Source: Arthrobacter sp. OAP107 (GTDB taxonomy: Bacteria; Actinomycetota; Actinomycetes; Actinomycetales; Micrococcaceae). From it: a DNA stretch of 64,000 nucleotides. The position numbers and the translations under genes were made by a program. The stretch covers positions 3,224,001-3,288,000 of the forward strand of contig NZ_JBEPOK010000001.1 of the NCBI RefSeq assembly GCF_040546765.1. The letters are read 5' to 3'. The notes under the pieces were generated by a model, which saw only the letters and a list, made by a program, of their open reading frames with translations, was not told where the DNA came from and searched no databases. Below, one piece after another: positions 55,414 to 64,000 of the stretch (the stretch's first letter is position 1; the number at the start of each line of letters is the position of its first letter).

Positions 55414-56103
55414 GTGAACGCACTTGCCCAGGTTCCCGCGAATTTCCTGTATGCGCTGGGAACGCTCCGCAAAGCACGCTGCCGCAGCGAGCTGCGCCTC
55501 GACGAGATCCCGGCGCCGGCCCGGCTGGCGCCGTTCGCCGTCGCCCTCGGCGCGGAGGTTATAATTCCGGGCGGCGGCAAGTCCAGCAGTACCGTGGACC
55601 GTTCACCGGTCCACGGTCCGGCGGCCATGGCGCTGGCCAGGTCGGCCGCCGCCGGAAGCTCCGCGGCCTCCACGGCAGACGATGACGACGGCGAGGAACT
55701 CGCCACCGGGCGCTTCATCCTGCTGCACGACCCCGACGGGTCCGCTGTGTGGGACGGCGAATTCCGGATCGTCACCTACATCCGCGCACAGCTGGATGCC
55801 GAGATGGGCAACGATGAAATGCTCGGCTCGGTAGCCTGGACCTGGCTCGTGGAAGCACTGGAAACCCACAACGCCCCCTATCGCGCGGCCGGCGGCACGG
55901 CCACCCGTGTGCTGTCCGAAAGCTTCGGAACGCTGGTGGACCGGCCGGCCTCGATCGACATTGAACTCCGTGCCTCATGGACTCCCGCCGGCGCCGACGT
56001 CCAGGCCCACCTCGAGGCGTGGTCGGACATGGTGTGCACCTTCGCCGGCCTTCCGCCGCTGCCCGACGGCGTCTCCGCACTTCCTCGCCGGCGCCGCAAC
56101 TAG
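55414..56103 (+). CDS. DUF3000-family protein
   Basis: A 229-residue protein from GTG 55414 (ALAQVPANFLYALGTLRKA). The family blocks APFAVALGAEVI, GRFILLHDPDGSAVWDGEFRI, EMLGSVAWTWLVEAL and LEAWSDMVCTFAGLPPLP are seen, which fit DUF3000, an actinobacterial protein of unknown role. The insert about 60-95 is a Ser/Ala/Asp-rich loop (SSAASTADDDDGEE). TACCCT lies six bases before the start, so it may be leaderless. The frame to 55255 overlaps the lyase and is not used. Confidence 0.82.
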   Translation: MNALAQVPANFLYALGTLRKARCRSELRLDEIPAPARLAPFAVALGAEVIIPGGGKSSSTVDRSPVHGPAAMALARSAAAGSSAASTADDDDGEELATGRFILLHDPDGSAVWDGEFRIVTYIRAQLDAEMGNDEMLGSVAWTWLVEALETHNAPYRAAGGTATRVLSESFGTLVDRPASIDIELRASWTPAGADVQAHLEAWSDMVCTFAGLPPLPDGVSALPRRRRN

Positions 56104-56294
56104 GCGCTGCCCGCATAGCGCTGCAGCTGAGCATATCGCGGCAGCTGAGCGCAGCCCCGGGACTGCTCTACATTGCACCGCCGGCACTGCTCTCTCCTGC
56201 CCAAAACAGTGCTGCCCCAACCGGTGGAGTAATTTCCGCAGTAATTACGGCACGATTCTTTTGCCTAATCGCCTTGGCCGTGTAAAGTCCCGTG

Positions 56295-56310
56295 CTTAGG
56301 TGAGCCTAAG
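56295..56310 (+). promoter_or_regulatory. IdeR/DtxR-type iron box before efeU
   Basis: CTTAGGTGAGCCTAAG is a perfect palindrome of the TTAGG-N4-CCTAA type found in iron boxes of actinobacterial DtxR/IdeR repressors. It lies 30 bases before the efeU ATG, so iron-bound repressor would shut the operon. Confidence 0.75.
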
Positions 56311-56339
56311 ACGGGCTCCTCCGGCAGAAGGTGCGTTAC

Positions 56340-57194
56340 ATGACAGCCAACTTCCTCATCGGCCTCCGGGAGGGCCTCGAGGCGACGCTCATCGTGGTCC
56401 TGCTGATGGCCTACCTGACCAAGAGCGGCCGGCGTGCGTTGCTCCCCCGGTTGTGGGCCGGAGTTGGAATCGCTGTCGCCGTGTCCGTTGGTTTCGGCGC
56501 GCTGCTGACCTTCGGCCCGCGCGGCCTCACCTTCGAAGCGCAGGAGGCGATCGGTGGTGGCCTGTCCATCGTCGCCGTCGGGCTGGTCACCTGGATGGTC
56601 TTCTGGATGGCGCGCACCGCCCGCACGCTCGGCAGCGAACTGCGCTCCCGCGTTGACGGCGTGGCCGACGGCGCCGCCTGGGGCCTGGTGCTTGTCGCGG
56701 CCCTGGCCGTCGGCCGCGAAGGCCTGGAGACAGCACTCTTCCTGTGGGCCGCAGCCCAGGCCAGCGGCGAATCCGGCACCCCGCTGTCCGGCGCCCTCCT
56801 GGGCCTCGCCGTGGCAGCAGGGCTCGGGTACCTGCTGCACCGCGGCGTCCTGAAGGTCAACCTTTCCCGCTTCTTCACCTGGACGGGCGTGGCCCTGGTG
56901 GTCATCGCCGGCGGCGTCCTCGCCTACGGCGTCCATGACCTGCAGGAGGCCGGCATCCTGCCGGGGCTGCACAGCCTCGCCTTCGACGTCTCAGCCGCCG
57001 TCCCGCCGTCGTCCTGGTACGGCACCCTGCTGAAGGGGACCCTGAACTTCTCCCCCGCCACCACGTGGCTGGAGGCAACCGCCTGGGTCCTGTACGCCGT
57101 CCCCGTCATGTTCTGCTACCTCCGCGCCAACTTCCGCCGCCGGCTCCGGCCGGCGGCGGAAACCCCTGCCGCAACTGCCGCCATCGCTTCCTGA
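56340..57194 (+). CDS. efeU: Iron permease EfeU (FTR1 type)
   Basis: A 284-residue membrane protein with seven helices and the two REGLE iron-passage motifs of the FTR1 family (LREGLEATLIV near the start and GREGLETALFLW at about 130). It carries ferric/ferrous iron across the membrane with EfeO and EfeB. Start ATG 56340 is in line with the family; the GTG at 56331 is nine bases upstream. Its stop falls in a run of 15-base repeats. Confidence 0.93.
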   Translation: MTANFLIGLREGLEATLIVVLLMAYLTKSGRRALLPRLWAGVGIAVAVSVGFGALLTFGPRGLTFEAQEAIGGGLSIVAVGLVTWMVFWMARTARTLGSELRSRVDGVADGAAWGLVLVAALAVGREGLETALFLWAAAQASGESGTPLSGALLGLAVAAGLGYLLHRGVLKVNLSRFFTWTGVALVVIAGGVLAYGVHDLQEAGILPGLHSLAFDVSAAVPPSSWYGTLLKGTLNFSPATTWLEATAWVLYAVPVMFCYLRANFRRRLRPAAETPAATAAIAS

Positions 57195-57247
57195 CGGACA
57201 GCTTCCTAACGGACACTTTCCTGACCGGCGGCTTCCCGACCGGCAGC
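57188..57247 (+). repeat. Four tandem 15-base repeats after efeU
   Basis: TTCCTGACGGACAGC, TTCCTAACGGACACT, TTCCTGACCGGCGGC and TTCCCGACCGGCAGC stand head to tail. The first overlaps the efeU stop. In the frame of efeO they would read FLTDS-FLTDT-FLTGG-FPTGS, but that lies upstream of the efeO start. It is degenerate, and may come from replication slippage. Confidence 0.75.
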
Positions 57248-57319
57248 GCCTGCTTCAACCAAACACCGCCCCCAAACCCCGCTGCATCCCCAACAGCCCC
57301 ACACCTCCAAGGAATCCAC

Positions 57320-58516
57320 ATGCCAGGCTTGACCTCGCCCAAAACCCGCCGCACTGCCGGTGCCCGCCTCGCCGTCGTGGCAGCCACCGCAGTCCTCCCG
57401 CTGGCCCTCGCATCCTGCACCGACAACGCAAACGCCAACGCGACCGGCGCAACCGACGGACCCATCCAGGTGACCAGCACCGATACCGAGTGCAAAGTTT
57501 CCGCAGCCGTTGCCCCGAGCGGGAACCTGACCTTCGCCGTCAAGAACGACGGCGCCGAGGTCACCGAGTTTTACGTGCTCGCAGAAGACGGCCTGCGGAT
57601 CGTGGCCGAGGTGGAGAACATCGGCCCCGGGATCACCCGCAACCTGGTGCTCACCGCGCCGGCCGGCAAGTACACCACCGCCTGCAAGCCGGGAATGCAG
57701 GGCGACGGCATTCGCGCCGACTTCACCGTCAAGGACTCCGGCAAGCAGGCCACCGCTGACGCCGACCACCAGAAGCTGGTGGACACCGGAGTCACCCAGT
57801 ACACGGCCTACGTCAAGGACCAGACCGAGCAGCTGGTGGCCGGCACCAGGGAATTCGCCGCTGCCTACGCCGCCGGCGATGCCGCCAAGGCCAAGAGCCT
57901 GTACGCCGCCACGCGCATGCACTGGGAACGGATCGAACCCGTGGCCGAATCCTTCGGGGATCTCGATCCCAAGCTTGATGCCCGTGAGGCGGACCTGGAG
58001 CCGGGACAGAAGTGGACCGGGTGGCACCGTGCGGAGAAGGACCTGTTCCCGCCTGCCGGCTACAAGGCGCTGACCGCTGCCGAGCGCTCGGCAATCTCCA
58101 AGCAGCTGGTGGCCGACACCGGCGAACTCAGCACCCGCACCCGCACCGTGGAGCTCAGCGCGGACAAGCTGGGCAACGGCGCCAAGGAACTGCTGGATGA
58201 GGTGGCCCGTGGCAAGGTCACCGGCGAGGAGGAAATCTGGTCGCACACCGATCTCTGGGACTTCCAGGCCAACGTGGACGGCGCCCGGATCGCGTTCGAG
58301 AACCTCAAGCCCGCACTTGAGCAGAAGGACGCCGCGCTGGCCAAGGACCTCGACGCTAAATTCAGTGCCCTGCAGGCTGAGCTGAAGACACATGCCAAGG
58401 GCGACGGCTTCGCCTACTACAACGAGCTGAGCAAGGATGAGGTCCAGCAGCTCAGCGCCTTGGTGGATGCCCTCGGCGAGCCGCTGTCCAAGCTCACCGC
58501 GGCCGTGGTGCTGTGA
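57320..58516 (+). CDS. efeO: Iron-binding lipoprotein EfeO
   Basis: A 398-residue protein with a lipobox (LALASC, Cys about 34), so it is anchored outside the membrane. The N-terminal part is a cupredoxin-like domain (about 50-135) and the rest an all-helical M75 imelysin-like domain with the iron-site motif HWERIEP. It collects iron for EfeU. I used ATG 57320 (AAGGAATCCAC before it); the long frame from 57065 runs through efeU. It overlaps efeB by GTGA. Confidence 0.94.
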   Translation: MPGLTSPKTRRTAGARLAVVAATAVLPLALASCTDNANANATGATDGPIQVTSTDTECKVSAAVAPSGNLTFAVKNDGAEVTEFYVLAEDGLRIVAEVENIGPGITRNLVLTAPAGKYTTACKPGMQGDGIRADFTVKDSGKQATADADHQKLVDTGVTQYTAYVKDQTEQLVAGTREFAAAYAAGDAAKAKSLYAATRMHWERIEPVAESFGDLDPKLDAREADLEPGQKWTGWHRAEKDLFPPAGYKALTAAERSAISKQLVADTGELSTRTRTVELSADKLGNGAKELLDEVARGKVTGEEEIWSHTDLWDFQANVDGARIAFENLKPALEQKDAALAKDLDAKFSALQAELKTHAKGDGFAYYNELSKDEVQQLSALVDALGEPLSKLTAAVVL

Positions 58517-59880
58517 GCGGCTGCCCCTTCGGCGGCGGCCAGCAGCCGCCAGCCGATGCGCACTCCGAGTCTTCCGTAGCGTCACCGGAGACGACCGACG
58601 GCGTCACTCGCCGCCTGTCCCGGCGCGGACTTCTCGGGCTGGCCGGCGTGGGCGGTGCGGGAGCGGTGGCGGGCATCGCCGCAGGCCTGCTCGGCCACGA
58701 CGCCATCGCGGCCGCGGCAGCGCCGCCGGCCGCCAACGATTCCGTCATCCCCTTCTTCGGCGACCGGCAGGCCGGGATCACCACCGCTGCGCAGGACCGC
58801 CTCCACATGGCGGCATTCGACGTCACCACAGAAGACCGTGCGGCGCTGATCGAACTCCTCAAGGACTGGACCGCAGCCGCTGAGGCCATGACCGCCGGCC
58901 GCACCACCGGAGCCACCGGCGCCGTCGACGGCCCCTACGACGCCCCGCCGGAGGACACCGGCGAGGCTCTGGACCTGGACGCCGGACGGCTCACGCTCAC
59001 GATTGGCTTCGGCGCCTCGCTGTTCGAGAAGGACCGCAAGGCCCGCTTCGGCCTTGGCGGAAAGCGTCCCGATGCCTTGATCGATCTGCCGCACTTCCCC
59101 GGTGATGCGCTGGAGCCGGCCCGGACGGGCGGCGACATCGTGGTGCAGGCCTGCGCCGACGATCCCCAGGTGGCCGTGCACGCCATCCGCAACCTGGCCC
59201 GCATCGGCTTCGGCAAGGCCCGCGTCCGCTGGTCCCAGCTGGGCTTCGGCCGGACGTCGTCGACGTCGCGCACGCAGCAGACCCCGCGCAACCTGTTCGG
59301 CTTCAAGGACGGGACCAACAACCTCAAGGCCGAGGACACCGCCCTGCTCGACGAGCACGTGTGGGCCGGCGCCGGATCCCGGGCAGGCGAGGCCTGGATG
59401 GCCGGCGGCAGCTACCTGGTGGCGCGGCGCATCCGGATGCATATCGAGATCTGGGACCGTACCTCACTCCGCGAACAGGAAGGCCTGATCGGCCGGACCA
59501 AAGGAGAAGGTGCACCGCTGTCCGGCGGCAAGGAGTTCACCGCCCCCAACTTCGCCATCAAGGGCAACGACGGCGAGCCGCTTATCGGCATGGACTCCCA
59601 CGTCCGTCTGGCCCACGCGGACCAGAACGACGGCGTGCGGATGCTCCGCCGCGGGTACAACTACACCGACGGCTCGGACGGGCTGGGCCACCTCGACGCC
59701 GGGCTGTTCTTCATTGCCTTCGTCAAGGACCCGCGGACGCACTACGTGCCGATGCAAATGACCATGGCAAAGCAGGACGTCCTGGCCCTGGAATACCTCA
59801 AACACACGGGTTCCGGCCTCTTCGCCGTGCCGCCCGGGGTCAGGCAGGGCGGCTTCATCGGGGAGGGCCTCTTCGCCTGA
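58513..59880 (+). CDS. efeB: Deferrochelatase/dye-decolourising peroxidase EfeB
   Basis: A 455-residue heme enzyme. Twin-arginine signal (SRRGLLGLAGVGG, about 36) takes the folded protein outside. The Dyp motifs are GFKDGTNN, the proximal His in SHVRLAH and the GXXDG pattern. It can take iron from heme or oxidise iron for uptake. It starts with GTG 58513, overlapping the efeO stop. It is the last gene of the operon. Confidence 0.95.
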   Translation: MSGCPFGGGQQPPADAHSESSVASPETTDGVTRRLSRRGLLGLAGVGGAGAVAGIAAGLLGHDAIAAAAAPPAANDSVIPFFGDRQAGITTAAQDRLHMAAFDVTTEDRAALIELLKDWTAAAEAMTAGRTTGATGAVDGPYDAPPEDTGEALDLDAGRLTLTIGFGASLFEKDRKARFGLGGKRPDALIDLPHFPGDALEPARTGGDIVVQACADDPQVAVHAIRNLARIGFGKARVRWSQLGFGRTSSTSRTQQTPRNLFGFKDGTNNLKAEDTALLDEHVWAGAGSRAGEAWMAGGSYLVARRIRMHIEIWDRTSLREQEGLIGRTKGEGAPLSGGKEFTAPNFAIKGNDGEPLIGMDSHVRLAHADQNDGVRMLRRGYNYTDGSDGLGHLDAGLFFIAFVKDPRTHYVPMQMTMAKQDVLALEYLKHTGSGLFAVPPGVRQGGFIGEGLFA

Positions 59881-59961
59881 GCTGAGTACATGTGGGCGGC
59901 GTTCGCCTAGGCCCTGTTCGCCCGGCCTCGTTTCGTCTATTCACAGTGGCATTGGCCAAGC

Positions 59962-59985
59962 GCCGCCGTCGGTTCCGACGGCGGC
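59962..59985. terminator. Hairpin after efeB
   Basis: GCCGCCGTCGG and CCGACGGCGGC form an 11-base perfect stem around TT, 80 bases after the efeB stop. The tract after it is short of T, so it is a weak terminator or a structure for RNA stability. Confidence 0.55.
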
Positions 59986-60037
59986 CCGTGCCGTTCCGGA
60001 CTGCCCTTGGGCCTGCTGCCGGTAAACTAGGGTCATC

Positions 60038-61372
60038 ATGACCCCTCAAAATCCGGATAACACCACAGCCGGCGCTCCGGCTGCTGAAAATACACCCCAT
60101 ATAACGGTGGAAGGCTTTGACAGCCGGGTCCCCGTTGTCATCGATCTCGATTCCCCCCGCGACGGGGTGCCTCTGGTCATCGAAACCCAGGCCGGGCTGG
60201 AACGCTGCGCCGCCGCAATTGCAGCGGGCACAGGCCCTGCAGGCGTGGACGCGGAGCGGGCCTCGGGCTTCCGCTACGGGCAGCGCGCATTCCTCGTGCA
60301 GATCCGCCGGGAAGGTTCCGGCACCTGGCTGATCGATCCCGAGCCGTTCGAGGACCTGAGAATCATCAACGATGCCCTGCAGGGTGTCGAATGGATCCTG
60401 CACGCCGCGAGCCAGGACCTCCCCTGCCTGTCGGAACTGGGCATGTGGCCCGACAAGCTTTTCGACACCGAACTGGCGGCCCGCCTGGCGGGCCTTCCCC
60501 GTGTCGGCCTCGCCGCCGTGATCGAGCAACTGCTCGGTTTCGGTCTCGCCAAGGAGCACTCGGCGGCAGACTGGTCCACCCGTCCCCTGCCGGAACCCTG
60601 GCTCCGGTACGCAGCGCTCGACGTCGAAGTCCTGACGGAGCTGCGCGAGGAACTCATCGAACTGCTCGAAGCGGACGGGAAACTCGAATACGCCGAGCAG
60701 GAGTTCGCCGCGATCCTGTCGGCCGGCCTCGCCGCGCCGAGGGTGGACCCCTGGCGCAAGACGTCCGGACTGCACCAGATCCGGGACCGCCGCCAGCTGG
60801 CCGCGGTGCGGGAGCTGTGGCTGGAACGCGATGCCCTGGCCCAGAAGCGCGATGTGGCCCCCGGCCGGCTCATTCCCGACTCCGCCCTCGTCGCCGCGGC
60901 CAAGGCAATGCCCACGACCGTCCCGCAACTGCTCGGCACCAAGGGATTCCACGGCCGGGCTGCGCAGCGGGAGGCCCCGCGCTGGCTGCGGTGCATCGCC
61001 GCCGCCAGGGCGCTCGAAGACCTGCCCCCGCTCCACCTGCCCACCAACGCCCCGCCGCCACCGCGGGTCTGGGCCGACCGCGACCTTGCCGCCGCCGAGC
61101 GGCTGCAGACCGCCCGGCCGCTGCTGCAGGAGAAGGCGGACGAGCTCAAGCTTCCGCTCGAAAACCTGCTGACCCCGGACTTCCTTCGCCGCGTCGCATG
61201 GCGGCCGCCGGCGGACGTAAGTGAAGCCGCCATTGCCGAGGAACTGCGCGAGCTCGGTGCCCGGCCGTGGCAGGTGGGACTGGTGGCGCCGCTGATCACG
61301 GGGGCGTTCCTCAACCCCCTGCCGCTTCCGCCCAAGGAAGCCAGGGAACCGAAGGAGTCCTCCCCCGCATAG
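60038..61372 (+). CDS. rnd: Ribonuclease D with HRDC domain
   Basis: A 444-residue 3' exonuclease of the DEDD group. The Asp/Glu sites are in AGVDAERASGFRYG and ILHAASQDLPCL, and the last set in RYAALDVEVLTELREEL. An HRDC domain (about 235-310) binds nucleic acid, and the C-terminal part is helical. It trims tRNA and structured RNA in the family. Start ATG 60038 lies near TAAACT, so a short leader is likely. Confidence 0.92.
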   Translation: MTPQNPDNTTAGAPAAENTPHITVEGFDSRVPVVIDLDSPRDGVPLVIETQAGLERCAAAIAAGTGPAGVDAERASGFRYGQRAFLVQIRREGSGTWLIDPEPFEDLRIINDALQGVEWILHAASQDLPCLSELGMWPDKLFDTELAARLAGLPRVGLAAVIEQLLGFGLAKEHSAADWSTRPLPEPWLRYAALDVEVLTELREELIELLEADGKLEYAEQEFAAILSAGLAAPRVDPWRKTSGLHQIRDRRQLAAVRELWLERDALAQKRDVAPGRLIPDSALVAAAKAMPTTVPQLLGTKGFHGRAAQREAPRWLRCIAAARALEDLPPLHLPTNAPPPPRVWADRDLAAAERLQTARPLLQEKADELKLPLENLLTPDFLRRVAWRPPADVSEAAIAEELRELGARPWQVGLVAPLITGAFLNPLPLPPKEAREPKESSPA

Positions 61373-61531
61373 GAGGCCGCCTGAGCAGCGCTGTGATGCG
61401 CGGGAGGCGTCAGTGGGCGTGCGCCCCTTGATCTGCTACCCAGTTTTCATTCAAAAAGATTCTTCGGTCCGGTCCGTATGGGGCGTGCTTTCCGCCCTTA
61501 TATTGTCGTAGCCCCCTGTCATGCTGTGAAT

Positions 61532-63331
61532 ATGGATAGCGCAGTAGTTGCGGAGACGTTGGAGGCCATCGGTGCCTCTGCTCTTTCGCTGGCTGCTGGG
61601 CTGGAACGGGTGGCTGGTCCGGGTCCGCTGCCTGGTGCGGTGGATCCTTTGGGGGATCTGGCGGATGCGTGCCTGGAGGGTCTGGCCGGTGTGACTGCGA
61701 TGGAGGCCCGCCTGGCGGCGGTGAAGGTGCACCTCGCCGCCGGGTTCGCCGCGGCGGAGGAGGCCATGACTCCGCCGGGCGCGTCCGGGCAGGACCGCAC
61801 CGTCCGGCAGATGTCACTGACTGCTGAGGTGGCGTGTGCGCTGACCGTCAGCGAAGGGTCGGCGGGACGGTTGCTGGTCGAATCCGCCAAACTCACCCGG
61901 GATCTGCCGTTGGCGCTGGCCGCGCTCGGGGCGGGGACGCTCTCGTGGCAGCACGGGCGGATCATGTGCGACGAAACTGAGGGGCTGGGACCGGAAGCGG
62001 CGGCGGCGTTTGAGGCGCATTTTTTGGACCCGGACGCACCCGGGTATGCGCGGGGTTGCCCGGCGGGGGAGCTGACGCCGGCGAGGTTCCGGGCCAAGGC
62101 GCGGTATTGGCGGGAACGGCATCACCCGGTCAGCATCGAAAAACGCCACCACAGGTGTGTGCAGGACCGGCGGCTGGAGTATGCCCCGGACCGGGACGGC
62201 ATGGCCTGGCTGTCCGCGTATCTGCCCGCGGACCAGGCCGCCGGGATCTGGAACCGCACCACCACCGCCGCCCGTGCCATGCAGGGCCCAGCCGAAACCC
62301 GCACCCTGACCCAGCTCCGCGTCGATGCCGCCGCCGCATGGCTGCTCGGCCCAGCCCCGGAAGTGGGCGGCCCGGCTGACGACCCGGCCACAGGGTCGGA
62401 GCTGGCCGGGCCCCGAGGGTCTGTGCAGGCAGGTGGATCGCTTTCCACAGATTTCCCGCCCGCGGTTTCCGCGTCCACTGGATCCGAGTCGGCCGGGTCC
62501 GCAGAGTCGGTATCGGCTGGTTCCGTTTTGCCCGGTGGTGTGCCGTCACCGGCGGCGCAGGTCCTGGTCACCGTGCCGGTGTTTTCGCTGCTCGGCCTGT
62601 CCGGGGAACCGGCCACACTCGACGGGCACGGGCCGATCCCGCCGTCCATGGCCCGCCGGCTCGTCGCCGAGGGCGCAACCTCATTCCTCCGGGTCCTCAC
62701 CGACCCCCGCGACGGTGCACCCCTGGAGATCGGCCGCACCAGCTACCGGCTGACCAAACCAATGCGCCAATGGCTGCGGCTCCGCGACGCCAAGTGCACA
62801 TTCCCCAACTGCAACAACCACTCCCTGGACAACGACGCCGACCACATCCTCGCCTGGACCGACGGCGGCGGCACCGGGGCCGCCAACCTCGGCCAACCCT
62901 GCCCCAAACACCACAGACTCAAACACACCACAGCGTGGCAACCAGTCGGCGCCACCCGCGACACCCCACCGGGCTGGATCTCACCCAAGGGACGGTCCTA
63001 CCCGGCCGAGCACCAGGACTGGGAACCACCCACCTGGCCAGAACCACCGCCAGTCCAGAACTGGCCGGAGCCACCACGCGGCCGAGACTCGACCGGATCA
63101 GCACCTGCTCAAGACTGTCCCGAGCCGCCAGATCATCCGAACCTGCCGGATCGCTTCAACGGGTTCGGCAGCTACCCTGGGCTGGGCGGTTTTCAAAGCT
63201 ACCAGTGCCCCGAGCCTTCAGAACCCCCCGACAACCTTGACGATATTGAGAGCCTGATGGCTTTCGACGGCCCTGAACCACCGCTGCCCGCAGATCCTTG
63301 GCCCTACTGGTCCTCATCCACAGCCGCCTAA
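61532..63331 (+). CDS. 13E12/DUF222-type HNH endonuclease family protein
   Basis: A 599-residue protein from ATG 61532 (the frame to 61478 is not supported). The N-terminal half is the helical DUF222 (13E12 repeat) region, LRVDAAAAWLLGPAP at its end; a Ser/Pro-rich linker (about 300-360) leads to the HNH motif: CTFPNCNNHSLDNDADHILA then the CPKHHRLKH zinc cluster (about 430-480). A Pro/Glu-rich tail follows. Many copies of this family exist per actinobacterial genome, and they are thought to be mobile. The function is unknown. Confidence 0.85.
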   Translation: MDSAVVAETLEAIGASALSLAAGLERVAGPGPLPGAVDPLGDLADACLEGLAGVTAMEARLAAVKVHLAAGFAAAEEAMTPPGASGQDRTVRQMSLTAEVACALTVSEGSAGRLLVESAKLTRDLPLALAALGAGTLSWQHGRIMCDETEGLGPEAAAAFEAHFLDPDAPGYARGCPAGELTPARFRAKARYWRERHHPVSIEKRHHRCVQDRRLEYAPDRDGMAWLSAYLPADQAAGIWNRTTTAARAMQGPAETRTLTQLRVDAAAAWLLGPAPEVGGPADDPATGSELAGPRGSVQAGGSLSTDFPPAVSASTGSESAGSAESVSAGSVLPGGVPSPAAQVLVTVPVFSLLGLSGEPATLDGHGPIPPSMARRLVAEGATSFLRVLTDPRDGAPLEIGRTSYRLTKPMRQWLRLRDAKCTFPNCNNHSLDNDADHILAWTDGGGTGAANLGQPCPKHHRLKHTTAWQPVGATRDTPPGWISPKGRSYPAEHQDWEPPTWPEPPPVQNWPEPPRGRDSTGSAPAQDCPEPPDHPNLPDRFNGFGSYPGLGGFQSYQCPEPSEPPDNLDDIESLMAFDGPEPPLPADPWPYWSSSTAA

Positions 63332-63397
63332 GAAGCCACCCGCCTCAAAAGCGTGACGGCCATGGGGCATGCCTCGCCCCGGCGCTTGCAGCCGATA

Positions 63398-63411
63398 TTA
63401 CTCACGAGTAA
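63398..63411. promoter_or_regulatory. TTACTC-AC-GAGTAA palindrome before the fatty-acid gene
   Basis: A perfect inverted repeat with a two-base centre, 92 bases before the ATG at 63504. TetR-type regulators of fatty-acid oxidation in actinobacteria use operators of this general form. The regulator is not in the window. Confidence 0.55.
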
Positions 63412-63503
63412 CGTTGGGTTCACGGGTGCCCGCCCTTGCTGGTCCTGCCGTCCAGCAATGCCGAGTCATCTACCGCATGCCAGTCTCAATGAGGAGCCAC
63501 AGA

Positions 63504-64000
63504 ATGAGCGCCGCTGAATTCCGCAAGCTTGCCGATCTCTTCCCTGATGAGGCGGTCACTCATTCCTCCGTGCAGGACATCGAACTCCCCGCTGCAGAAG
63601 GCCGCACCAGCCCCGGCGTCCTGGCCCTGATCACCCTGGACAACGGATTGGGCCCGTCCAAACCAACCACGCTTGGCCCCAATACCCTCGTTGAACTGGG
63701 CATCGTCCTTGAAGGACTCCGCGGGCGGGCGGCCGCGGGCGAGATTGCGGCCGTTGGGGTGACCGGCAAACCGAACTTCTTCGTCGCCGGCGCCGACCTC
63801 TCCGCGGTGACAAAGCTGCAGGAGCGGGAGCATGGCCTCTGGATGGCCCAGCTGGGCCACGACGTTTATGCCACACTGGCCAACCTGGGCGTTCCCAGCT
63901 TCGCCTTTATCAACGGTGTGGCCCTGGGCGGCGGACTGGAGGTCGCCCTGCAGTCCACCTACCGCACCGTGTCCACGGGCGCCGGCGCGCTGGCGCTTCC
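63504..64000 (+). CDS. Enoyl-CoA hydratase/3-hydroxyacyl-CoA dehydrogenase type protein (partial)
   Basis: ATG 63504 follows GAGGAG. The visible 165 residues form the start of a crotonase fold: ALITLDNG, the oxyanion-hole loop FFVAGADLSAV, and FINGVALGGGLEVAL. This agrees with the N-terminal half of a bifunctional FadB/FadJ-type protein, which hydrates and then oxidises acyl-CoA in beta-oxidation. The rest is beyond the edge, so the dehydrogenase half is not seen. The palindrome upstream suggests fatty-acid control. Confidence 0.85.
   Translation, partial: MSAAEFRKLADLFPDEAVTHSSVQDIELPAAEGRTSPGVLALITLDNGLGPSKPTTLGPNTLVELGIVLEGLRGRAAAGEIAAVGVTGKPNFFVAGADLSAVTKLQEREHGLWMAQLGHDVYATLANLGVPSFAFINGVALGGGLEVALQSTYRTVSTGAGALAL

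Overview
The window comes from a high-GC Gram-positive chromosome, most likely Arthrobacter or Pseudarthrobacter (Micrococcales). This rests on gene content and order (pdtaR-pyk-gltDB-lgt-trp, an FMN-riboswitch rib operon, efeUOB, a 13E12-type HNH gene, DUF3000, DUF6421), frequent GTG/TTG starts and ATGA/GTGA overlaps, and several starts that look leaderless. The genus is inferred from recall of related genomes, not from a search.

Positions 1 to about 15,085 are the right-hand part of an integrative and conjugative element inserted in the 3' end of a tRNA-Leu(CAA) gene. Its tyrosine integrase lies next to the tRNA, followed by two small HTH genes that could be excisionases; one of them has lost its start frame. 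Then come four further regulators, a sigma-like protein, a cell-wall hydrolase and a minus-strand transfer operon: small membrane protein, TrbL-like channel protein, a VirB4 split into an SCO6880-like protein plus an ATPase, a VirD4/TraD-like coupling ATPase and a DUF4913-like protein cut by the window edge. A plus-strand gene with a strong LexA-box match and a Schlafen AlbA_2-type gene are embedded in it. The left end and any relaxase lie outside the window.

From 15.1 to 44.7 kb is core metabolism, mostly on the minus strand. pdtaR is followed by pyk, glutamate synthase gltBD, lgt with a long C-terminal tail, and the tryptophan genes trpE, a trp-associated membrane protein, an HGxxPAAW protein, trpC, trpB and trpA. 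hisI follows, then a decayed IS110-type transposase end, a TIGR03085-type gene, and hisF, hisG and hisE. The riboflavin operon ribM-ribD-ribE-ribB-ribA-ribH sits under an FMN riboswitch. Last come rpe and a def-fmt-rsmB operon, in which fmt is frameshifted, and a RecB-like nuclease gene.

From 44.8 to 45.8 kb is a tRNA cluster: Val(CAC) on the minus strand, then Gly(GCC), Cys(GCA), Val(GAC), Gly(GCC), Val(GAC) on the plus strand. From 45.9 kb to the end come a small MT0933-type protein, zapE, a rhodanese with a SufE-like protein, a YbaK-type deacylase, a hydrolase, msrB, a DUF6421-SDR-aldolase-like lyase group with DUF3000, the iron importer efeUOB behind a likely IdeR/DtxR box, RNase D, a 13E12 HNH protein and the start of a fatty-acid oxidation gene.

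The most unusual material is in the mobile element: the SOS-type promoter, the split VirB4, the broken excisionase-like gene and a 34-bp palindrome between divergent genes. Outside it, the frameshifted fmt, a 64-base hairpin and a palindrome between trpC and trpB deserve checking. No CRISPR array, rRNA or complete insertion sequence was seen.
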